Below are positions 57,985-64,000 of a stretch of 64,000 bases of DNA, in pieces. Origin of the DNA: Gordonia pseudamarae. GTDB taxonomy: Bacteria > Actinomycetota > Actinomycetes > Mycobacteriales > Mycobacteriaceae. The notes under the pieces were generated by a model that worked only from the letters and a program-made list of their open reading frames with translations, had not been told where the DNA came from and did not search any database. Numbering within the stretch: position 1 is the stretch's first letter; each line of letters begins with the position of its first letter. Location: the NCBI RefSeq assembly GCF_025273675.1, contig NZ_CP045809.1:2294001-2358000 (forward strand), given 5' to 3'. Made by a program: the position numbers and the translations under genes.

Positions 57985-58869
57985 GTGACGATGACACTCG
58001 ATGCACCGATCGTGGTGGCGGTCGACGGTTCCGATCAGGCGCGACATGCGCTGGCCTGGGCGGTCGCGGCCGCAGTCCGGGAAGGGCGGCAACTCAAGGT
58101 CGTGACCGTCGTGGAGGCGGTGTCGGACTACAGCGGCATGGTCCTCACCCAAGATCTGATCGACGACATCTACGGCTACGCCAAGGACCTCATCAACGAA
58201 GGCCTGACCACGGCGACCGAACTGGCGCCCGGCATCGACGTGACCGGTGAGGTCCTCACGGGCAAGCCCGCCCTGCGGCTGCGTGAGGCGTCGAGCCGCG
58301 CGCACCTGCTGGTGGTCGGCAGCCGTGGCCGCGGCGGTGTCAAGGGGCTGCTGCTCGGTTCGGTGAGCGCGGACGTCTCCGCCCACGCCGACTGCCCTGT
58401 CGTGGTCGTGCCGGGGGCGTTCCCCACCACCGGGCCCGTCGTCGTCGGTGTGGACGGTTCGCCGGCCGCCCGCGAGGCGGCGACGCACGCGTTCGCCGCG
58501 GCGCAGGAGTTGGGCACCTCGGTGGTGGCGGTGACCACCTACGGCTCGTTCTCGGGCAAGCATTTCTTCGGCACCGAGGACCGGCACGGCGACAGTGAGG
58601 CAACGCTGCGGCGGTTCCGCGAAGAGGCCGCCGAAACCCAGTCCGTACAGTTGGCGGGTCTGCGTGAGGACTATCCGGGTGTCGCCGTCGACAGTGACAT
58701 CGCCACGGTCCGGCCCGCCGAGCGCATCGTGGACCGCGCCGACGACGCCCAGCTGATCGTCATCGGCAGCCGTGGCCGGGGTGGTTTCCGTGGTCTGCTG
58801 CTCGGCTCCAACAGCCGCGCGGTGCTCCAGGTGGCCCCCTGCCCGGTGATGGTGGTGCACGCCGACTGA
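57985..58869 (+). CDS. Universal stress protein with two UspA domains
   Basis: About 294 residues in two Usp repeats. The first begins APIVVAVDGSDQARHALAWAVAAA and ends in the ATP-binding loop VVGSRGRGGVKGLLLGSVSADVSAHADCPVVVV; the second begins GPVVVGVDGSPAAREAATHAF and ends IVIGSRGRGGFRGLLLGSNSRAVLQVAPCPVMVVH (each loop is split here by motif). Both carry the GX2GX9G(S/N) nucleotide-binding pattern. Tandem Usp proteins of mycobacteria are linked to hypoxia or dormancy, which is only an analogy. GTG 57985 is one of three close start codons (57982, 57985, 57991) after GGAAGAGG. Confidence 0.92.
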   Translation: MTMTLDAPIVVAVDGSDQARHALAWAVAAAVREGRQLKVVTVVEAVSDYSGMVLTQDLIDDIYGYAKDLINEGLTTATELAPGIDVTGEVLTGKPALRLREASSRAHLLVVGSRGRGGVKGLLLGSVSADVSAHADCPVVVVPGAFPTTGPVVVGVDGSPAAREAATHAFAAAQELGTSVVAVTTYGSFSGKHFFGTEDRHGDSEATLRRFREEAAETQSVQLAGLREDYPGVAVDSDIATVRPAERIVDRADDAQLIVIGSRGRGGFRGLLLGSNSRAVLQVAPCPVMVVHAD

Positions 58870-58960
58870 CCCAGCCCGGTCCCGGTGTGCGGGGCGTACA
58901 GTCTGGTGGGTCCACTCCCGGGCAGGTATCTGCATCAACATCGCAAGAGCAAAGGGGCTG

Positions 58961-59836
58961 ATGGTGGTAGCGAGCAACGCGCCGATAGTGGTGGCGGTCG
59001 ACGGTTCGGACGAGGCGCTCAGAGCTGTGCGCTGGGCGGCGGCCGAGGCGGTCCGCGAAGCGGCCCCGCTGTCGGTGGTGTCGGTGGTGGAGCCGTTCAT
59101 CGCACCGTTCGGACAGAATGTCGCCGGCTGGGTGGAGGCCGAACAGTACGTCGAGGCCGCCCGTGGCCTGGCCCAGGGCACCGTCGACGTCGCACTCGAC
59201 CTGGTCGCCGAAATCGCGCCCGCTGTCTCGGCCGACGGTGAGGTGATCGACGGACGTCCGGCCCTGGTGTTGCGCGAGCTGTCCAGCCGTGCCCGGATGA
59301 TCGTCGTCGGTCGACGTGGCAAGGGCGGGGTCGTCGGGCAACTCCTGGGTTCGGTGAGCAGCGACATCGCCGCGCACAGCAACTGCCCCGTGGTGGTGGT
59401 CGGTGAGCGCCTGCCCGAATCCGGCCCGGTGGTGGTCGGGGTGGACGGGTCACCGGCATCGACGGGCGCCATCACACAGGCGTTCGTGCATGCCGACATG
59501 CTGGGCACGTCGCTGGTCGCCGTGCACAGCTACGGCGGATTCGCCGGGGACGCCTTCTACGGCCAGGGCGCGGAGGTGTTGCGCAGGCTCAACGACGAGG
59601 CCGTGCAGTCCCTGGGATCACAGCTCGCCGGCTACCGTGAGGATCATCCCGACGTGACGGTGACCCCGTTCATCTCGGCTTCCCCTGCGGCGTCGGCCAT
59701 CGTGGAGGCAGCCGGGGACGCCCGATTGATCGTGGTCGGCAGCCGTGGCCGCGGTGGCTTCCGCGGTCTGCTGCTCGGTTCGACCAGCCATGCGGTGCTG
59801 CATGTCGCGCCGTGTCCGGTGCTCGTCGTCCATTAG
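58961..59836 (+). CDS. Universal stress protein with two UspA domains (paralogue of the preceding)
   Basis: 291 residues, same architecture as its upstream neighbour: first domain APIVVAVDGSDEALRAVRWAAAEA, loop VVGRRGKGGVVGQLLGSVSSDIAAHSNCPVVVV; second domain PVVVGVDGSPASTGAITQAF, loop IVVGSRGRGGFRGLLLGSTSHAVLHVAPCPVLVVH. The first loop has RRGKGG where the paralogue has SRGRGG. The pair probably arose by local duplication. AAAGGGG lies just ahead of ATG 58961. Its stop (TAG 59834-59836) overlaps the stop of the convergent oxidoreductase gene. Confidence 0.92.
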   Translation: MVVASNAPIVVAVDGSDEALRAVRWAAAEAVREAAPLSVVSVVEPFIAPFGQNVAGWVEAEQYVEAARGLAQGTVDVALDLVAEIAPAVSADGEVIDGRPALVLRELSSRARMIVVGRRGKGGVVGQLLGSVSSDIAAHSNCPVVVVGERLPESGPVVVGVDGSPASTGAITQAFVHADMLGTSLVAVHSYGGFAGDAFYGQGAEVLRRLNDEAVQSLGSQLAGYREDHPDVTVTPFISASPAASAIVEAAGDARLIVVGSRGRGGFRGLLLGSTSHAVLHVAPCPVLVVH

Positions 59837-60723
59837 CCCGCGCCCCCGGATCGGCGCGCCTGCCATCTCGGCAGAACGTCCGCGATCGCCGTCTCGAACG
59901 TCTGCATGGTTGCCACGTGCGGTGGCCCGGTGCGTGGCCATGGAATCACCACGTCGGTGAACCCGAGTTCAGCCGCCCGCCCGATCAGGTCGTCGAGGGC
60001 GCCCGCACCGGCGAGCGGGTCGAGCGGCGACCAGGTCAGGCTCAGGTAGCGGGGAAACCGGTCGCCGCCCGGACGCTCGGTGAGGGCCTCGTCGAGGATC
60101 CTCGCACTGCGGACGATCCCGGCCAGCCAGTCGTCGACGCTGTCGGCGCGGGTGCCGGTGGTGATCCAGCCGTCACCGTGGCGTGCGGCGAACCGCACCG
60201 ACCGGGGCCCGTTCCCGGCGAGCAGCAACGGGATACGGTCGCGGACGGCTCCGCCGACCAGGCGCATGTCGACGGCGCGGTAGTGCTCACCGGCGAAGTT
60301 CACATGATCATCGGTGAGGATGAGGTCGAGCAGCCGCACGAATTCCTGGAAGCGGTCGACCCGTTCACGCGGGGTCACCGGGTGCTGACCGAGCAGCACA
60401 TCGTCGGGGGTGCCACCGGCGCCCAATCCCATCAGTAGCCGGTCACCGGCGATGTCCAGGAGGGTCTGCAACTCACGCGCCAGCGGCACCGGATGCCGGA
60501 AGTTGGGGGAGATGACGAACGCGCCCAGTGGTATCCGGGTGGTGACCAGGGCCGCGGCGGTGAGTGTCGGGATACACGAGAACCATCGGTTGTCCGGCAG
60601 CGAACCCCACACCAGATGGTCGAACGTCCACGCGTGGTCGAAACCCATCTCCTCGGCCCGCCGCCACTCGTCGCGCGCCTGCTGCCAGGGATGGTCGGGA
60701 ATGATGTAGACACCGATGTGCAT
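59833..60723 (-). CDS. F420-dependent LLM-class oxidoreductase
   Basis: 296 residues of the luciferase-like monooxygenase barrel. Typical stretches are HIGVYIIPDHPWQQARDEWRRAEEMGFDHAWTFDHL (split N-terminal barrel), IPLGAFVISPNFRHPVPLARELQTLLDIAGDRLLMGLGAGG, and RIPLLLAGNGPRSVRFAARHGDGWITTG. The G-G-T-P run after GLGAG is normal for the F420 branch rather than the FMN branch, so F420 use is likely. The substrate is unknown. ATG 60721-60723 gives the conserved start; the gene is leftward and its stop overlaps that of the Usp gene. Confidence 0.87.
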   Translation of the reverse strand: MHIGVYIIPDHPWQQARDEWRRAEEMGFDHAWTFDHLVWGSLPDNRWFSCIPTLTAAALVTTRIPLGAFVISPNFRHPVPLARELQTLLDIAGDRLLMGLGAGGTPDDVLLGQHPVTPRERVDRFQEFVRLLDLILTDDHVNFAGEHYRAVDMRLVGGAVRDRIPLLLAGNGPRSVRFAARHGDGWITTGTRADSVDDWLAGIVRSARILDEALTERPGGDRFPRYLSLTWSPLDPLAGAGALDDLIGRAAELGFTDVVIPWPRTGPPHVATMQTFETAIADVLPRWQARRSGGAG

Positions 60724-60864
60724 GACCCGAGCGTAGCGAGCGGGCCGCAGGGCAGAGGACAGAAGCTGACCTGGTTGAGTGAAACACTCGTCCGGTCAGC
60801 GGTAATCACCGAGTTTGATGATCGTCGCGGTTGATGATCACCGAGTTGTTCGAGGAGTGGCGGG

Positions 60865-61302
60865 ATGAGCGTGGAGTTTCAGGTGACCTTCGATTGCGCC
60901 GACCCGGCGGGCCTCGCGGGGTTCTGGGCGCGGGTCCTGCACTACGAGGTGCAGGGGCCGCCGCCGGGGTTCACCACCTGGGACGAGGCCCTGGACGCGT
61001 TCGGGGTACCGGCCGGCGAACGTAACAGCCGGTCGGCGATCATCGACCCGGCCGGGACGGGGCCGCGTGTCTTCTTCCAGCGGGTCCCCGAGGGGAAGGC
61101 CGCGAAGAACCGGGTGCATCTGGACGTGCGGGCGGCACCGGGCCTGACCGGCGGCGACAGGATGGCCGCGCTGGAGGCCGAGGCATTGCGGTTGATCGAC
61201 CTGGGTGCCCGGAGGGTGCGGCGATTCGAGCCGGCACCGCCGATGGAGGCCGGGTTCATCGTGATGACCGATCCGGAGGGCAACGAGTTCTGTCTCGACT
61301 GA
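60865..61302 (+). CDS. VOC-superfamily (glyoxalase/dioxygenase-like) protein
   Basis: 145 residues with one betaalphabetabetabeta unit pair of the VOC fold: VEFQVTFDCADPAGLAGFWARVLHYEV at the N-terminus, then FFQRVPEGKAAKNRVHLDVRAAPG, and FIVMTDPEGNEFCLD at the end. These are the marks of the small 'glyoxalase-like' subgroup frequent in actinobacteria, mostly of unknown function. It is preceded by AGGAG at a suitable distance from ATG 60865. It lies alone between two leftward genes. Confidence 0.87.
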   Translation: MSVEFQVTFDCADPAGLAGFWARVLHYEVQGPPPGFTTWDEALDAFGVPAGERNSRSAIIDPAGTGPRVFFQRVPEGKAAKNRVHLDVRAAPGLTGGDRMAALEAEALRLIDLGARRVRRFEPAPPMEAGFIVMTDPEGNEFCLD

Positions 61303-61327
61303 GCGCACCGCGTCCGGTGCGCGGTGC

Positions 61328-61930
61328 CTACCTGGGGACTCGCGCCGGGGGGCAGACCCAGCGGCCGATGAACTCTCGTAGTTCGGCATCCGAACGCGGC
61401 GGTGTGGTCGGGTACTGCAGCAGGCTCAGGAACACCCGCATCACCAGCTCGGCCAAACCGGCCATCGCCTCGTCGTCGTAGCCGTTGTCGGCCCACGCCA
61501 CGGGCAGCCGGCCCAGCATCTGCGCGCCGAGGGAGATACCGCTTTCGGATGTGGCCTCGCGGGTGAACAGTTCGGTCTGCCCGGCCCGCAACAGCAGACC
61601 CATCGACGGTTCGTCCGGTAACCGGTTGAGGCAGTACAGGATCGTTTCGATGATGGCGTCGTCGACGGTGCTGACATGGGCCAGGTCGCGGCGCATACGG
61701 TCGAGGAAGTCGTCGGCGCCGGCCTGCGCGACGGCCGCCAGCATGTCGTTGACCGATTTGAAGTAGCGATACACGGTTTGGCGGGTGACGCCGAGCTCGT
61801 TGGCAACGTCGGCCAGGGTGGTCTTGCTGACCCCGTGCCGTTCGACCGAGGCGATGGCGGCGTTGAGAATGCGGCTGCGGGCCTCCTCGGAATCTGCCGG
61901 AAGGTTGCCCTGCCAGCCGCGCGTTCTCAT
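61328..61930 (-). CDS. TetR-family transcriptional regulator
   Basis: 200 residues. The DNA-binding domain is RSRILNAAIASVERHGVSKTTLADVANELGVTRQTVYRYFKSVNDMLA (one helix-turn-helix, split across residues 18-66). The C-terminal domain is all-helical with no known ligand signature (TILYCLNRLPDEPSMGLLLRAGQ). It is the last gene of a leftward set, 12 bases after the end of the polytopic membrane protein gene, so it is probably cotranscribed with the membrane protein and the flavin oxidoreductase and may regulate them. Confidence 0.9.
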   Translation of the reverse strand: MRTRGWQGNLPADSEEARSRILNAAIASVERHGVSKTTLADVANELGVTRQTVYRYFKSVNDMLAAVAQAGADDFLDRMRRDLAHVSTVDDAIIETILYCLNRLPDEPSMGLLLRAGQTELFTREATSESGISLGAQMLGRLPVAWADNGYDDEAMAGLAELVMRVFLSLLQYPTTPPRSDAELREFIGRWVCPPARVPR

Positions 61931-61942
61931 TCGCCCATACTT

Positions 61943-63175
61943 TCACACCGGGCGCAGTGGCCGGCGGGTGCCCGAGTCACCGGTATCGACGGTGTGGCCG
62001 GCGTCCGGGGCGCGTCCGAGGGACAGCGCGGCCGCCAGCGAACCGACCGCCACCACCAGACATGCGATCACGTAGGGGAGGCTGCCGACGGGTGTGCCGT
62101 CGTCGGTGATGCCGTCGGCGGCACCGAAGTAGGCCGGGAGTGCGGCGATCCACAGCCCGATGTGTACCCCGAGGAACATCAACGGGAACACGAGCAGGAA
62201 CGGCCGGGCCGAACGTGCGGGCCGCGCCGCCGACCCCGAGGCCCGCACCCTGCGCCACTGGGTGGCGAGCAGGTACAGACCGATCAGCCACAGCGCGAGG
62301 ATCTCGATGCCCAGCACGATCGCCTGCCCGGTGAGGTTCGCGTCGTCGCCGCGACCGAACACCGACGCCGGGATGCCCATGAGCGGCATCGAGATCACGG
62401 CCACCACACCCGAGGCCACGATCCGCCACGCCAGCGACAGCCCTCGGGGCGCCGCCCCGGCCAGGGTGGGCCTGGCGACGAGCCGGGCGCACATGTAGGT
62501 GAGTACACCGAACGACACGGAGGCGAACAGCCACACACTGTTGAGCGGCACCGACGCCAGCAACGGCGCCGCGGCCGGGTTGCCGAGATCGGCGGCACCG
62601 CTGCCGTTGCCGTAGAATGGCTCGTCGACGTTCCACGCCCACCATTTCAGCTGCGGCCCCAGCTGATCGAAGATTTCGTAGAACACCTGGTACACCAGTG
62701 CCACACACACCGCTCCCCTGAGTTCCGAATATCTGCTGCCGTCGAAGAATCCGAACGACCGCACGATCTCGTAGGCGACCTGACTGAGCGCCGGATAGAA
62801 GCACACGATGTACAGCGGCAATCTGTCGTACATGAAGTCGACGGTGAACACGTTGTGCGCGAACATGAATCCCATCGCGTCCTGCATTCCGAACCACTCC
62901 GGGAAGTACAGGGGCGGTTCGATGACGAACAGGTACACCAGCGAACCGAGCCACAGTGCGAGGTTGGTGGGATCGCCGTCGCGGCGCAGTCGGCCGATCG
63001 CGTGCACGAGCGCGAGGATCGCGCCGACGATGATGGTCAGCTCCAGGATCGGCAGGGTCCAGTTCTCCAGGCCGAACGGATTGCGCAGCGCGGCGACGGG
63101 ATTGGCGTCCTCGCAGATGAAGCCCAGGTAGCGAGTGATGACGTATGCCGGGGTGTCCGGATCGCATACGGCCAT
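61943..63175 (-). CDS. Polytopic membrane protein of unknown function
   Basis: 410 residues with about eight to ten hydrophobic segments, for example NWTLPILELTIIVGAILALV, TNLALWLGSLVYLFVIEPPL, RGAVCVALVYQVFYEIFDQL and LNSVWLFASVSFGVLTYMCA. I do not recognise the family with confidence. Conserved-looking polar/aromatic stretches (YFPEWFGMQDAMGFMFAHNV, LKWWAWNVDEPFYGNG) face the membrane edge and could form an active site. It resembles, by memory only, AveC/spirocyclase-like proteins that neighbour flavin monooxygenases in actinobacteria; that link is weak. It sits between the TetR gene and the flavin oxidoreductase, all leftward. Confidence 0.6.
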   Translation of the reverse strand: MAVCDPDTPAYVITRYLGFICEDANPVAALRNPFGLENWTLPILELTIIVGAILALVHAIGRLRRDGDPTNLALWLGSLVYLFVIEPPLYFPEWFGMQDAMGFMFAHNVFTVDFMYDRLPLYIVCFYPALSQVAYEIVRSFGFFDGSRYSELRGAVCVALVYQVFYEIFDQLGPQLKWWAWNVDEPFYGNGSGAADLGNPAAAPLLASVPLNSVWLFASVSFGVLTYMCARLVARPTLAGAAPRGLSLAWRIVASGVVAVISMPLMGIPASVFGRGDDANLTGQAIVLGIEILALWLIGLYLLATQWRRVRASGSAARPARSARPFLLVFPLMFLGVHIGLWIAALPAYFGAADGITDDGTPVGSLPYVIACLVVAVGSLAAALSLGRAPDAGHTVDTGDSGTRRPLRPV

Positions 63176-63214
63176 GAAGGGTGCTCCTCGATGCTGGCGA
63201 CGGGGGTCGGCCGC

Positions 63215-64000
63215 TCAGGCGACCGGGCTGGTCTCGGATGCCGGCGGGGCCGTCGCGGGGCGTTCGATCACCGTCGCCGGACCACCGGGGTGGGCCGTGA
63301 AATCGCGGTAGATCTGCGACGGCGGATCGAGTTCCTGGTCGAACCCGATCGGCAGCCTGTTGCGTTTGAGTGCCTTCTTGACGGCGAATCTGGCCATGCC
63401 CGTCAGGAATCTGCGGTCGCGCACCATGTCGGTGACCGACTCGTCGAGGTTGAACACGGCGGTGAAGTGCGCTTCCAGGTGCGGGTCTTCGCGGGTGGCC
63501 GCCGACAGCAGGTTGAACAGCGGCCAGCTCAGCCGCTGGGTGAGGCGTTGCTGCCAGCGCGGGGCCGTGTCGGTGCCGGTGGCATTGGCGTAGCCGCGAT
63601 CGCGGGCGAGGGCAAGGGTCCAGATGTCGTCGAGGAGCTTGGACTGTTCGGCGAAATATGCCTTGTAGAAGCCGGGTTCGATGGCGGAGTCCCGCTCGCG
63701 CAGCATCTGGCCGAGCAGTACCGAGCACTTGCCCGCCGAGCTCATGCCCTGGGCGTAGAACGGGTTGAAGCCGCAGATGGCGTCGCCGATGACGAGCAGC
63801 CCGATGGGCGGGTTGTCGAGCTTGTCGTAGCGTTTGCGCATGTTGCCGGTCGACTTGGTGACGAACACCTTTGACAGTGGGGTGCAGCGTTCGACGGCCT
63901 TGGCGAACGCCGGTGCCCGCAGGCGCCGGGTGGTCTGGATGAAGTCGTCTTCGGTGCGCGGCATGGGGTGCCCCCACGAGCCCATCGTCACCAGCACACG
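63215..64000 (-). CDS. FAD-dependent oxidoreductase, N-terminus beyond the window
   Basis: A leftward frame open to the right edge, so only the C-terminal 261 or so residues are seen. The FAD-binding Asp motif is LLVIGDAICGFNPFYAQGMSSAGKCS, the typical 'GDA...P..GQG/S' of aromatic-hydroxylase-like flavoproteins, and a preceding SKVFVTKSTGNMRKRYDKL block is common in the halogenase/FAD-oxidoreductase group of mycobacteria. The N-terminal dinucleotide-binding fold lies outside the window. It ends 39 bases before the membrane protein gene and is probably the first gene of that operon. Substrate unknown. Confidence 0.75.
   Translation of the reverse strand, partial: RVLVTMGSWGHPMPRTEDDFIQTTRRLRAPAFAKAVERCTPLSKVFVTKSTGNMRKRYDKLDNPPIGLLVIGDAICGFNPFYAQGMSSAGKCSVLLGQMLRERDSAIEPGFYKAYFAEQSKLLDDIWTLALARDRGYANATGTDTAPRWQQRLTQRLSWPLFNLLSAATREDPHLEAHFTAVFNLDESVTDMVRDRRFLTGMARFAVKKALKRNRLPIGFDQELDPPSQIYRDFTAHPGGPATVIERPATAPPASETSPVA

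Noticed and set aside
61676..63874. Rightward open frame of over 700 codons across the TetR, membrane protein and flavin oxidoreductase genes
   Set aside because: The leftward genes show clear helix-turn-helix, membrane and FAD motifs; the rightward product is low-complexity and His/Arg-rich.

Overview
The window comes from a high-GC actinobacterium of the mycolic-acid group (Mycobacteriales). The right half reproduces, gene for gene, a block known from Mycobacterium tuberculosis (thrS - HIT protein - PI-phosphate synthase - PIM acyltransferase - pimA - pdxS - tesB - pdxT - yebC - ruvCAB - yajC-secDF - solute-binding lipoprotein - apt - relA - divergent cyclophilin - metallo-hydrolase - hisS). 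Details such as the intergenic repeat near 54.6 kb and the overall gene style make Gordonia or a close relative my best guess; the genus is an inference, not something proved here.

Layout. (1) 1-5.7 kb: a truncated AraC-type regulator, divergent from a five-gene catabolic operon (cupin dioxygenase, SDR, zinc alcohol dehydrogenase, nitronate-monooxygenase-like protein, acyl-CoA synthetase). (2) 5.9-9.3 kb: Tat-exported metallophosphoesterase, a pyridoxamine-oxidase-like gene remnant, a transglutaminase-like protein and a deazaflavin-dependent (F420) enzyme. (3) 9.5-24.0 kb: a three-gene PUFA-synthase-like (Pfa) operon, ER first: pfaD, pfaA (KS-AT-one ACP-KR-DH), and a giant pfaC with a PfaB-like AT built in (KS-CLF-AT-four hot-dog units). 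It has a leaderless-type promoter and ends at a strong intrinsic terminator. pfaA carries a one-base frameshift inside the KS region. (4) 24.0-31.9 kb: an accessory stretch with a KAS III, an exported esterase, a divergent TetR/MFS pair around a striking operator, an FMN-type oxidase and a serine recombinase whose upstream region is AT-richer and full of short repeats. (5) 31.9-57.8 kb: the conserved housekeeping block (translation, phosphatidylinositol mannosides, vitamin B6, Holliday junction processing, protein export, purine salvage, stringent response). A three-gene signalling insert (PP2C phosphatase, FHA-like/winged-helix protein, LuxR-type regulator) sits between pdxS and tesB and has two tandem palindromes in front of the LuxR gene. 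(6) 57.8-64.0 kb: two tandem universal stress proteins, an F420-dependent LLM oxidoreductase, a VOC protein, and a leftward TetR - polytopic membrane protein - flavin oxidoreductase set that runs off the window.

How they fit together: the Pfa operon is the main biosynthetic curiosity. It has every catalytic domain for an iterative polyene/polyunsaturated fatty acyl chain but only one ACP and no phosphopantetheinyl transferase or thioesterase beside it, so its product cannot be read from the sequence. The housekeeping half is ordinary in content; the interest there is mainly in regulatory DNA and in genes inserted into or differing from the canonical order. No tRNA, rRNA, CRISPR array, IS element or prophage was found.
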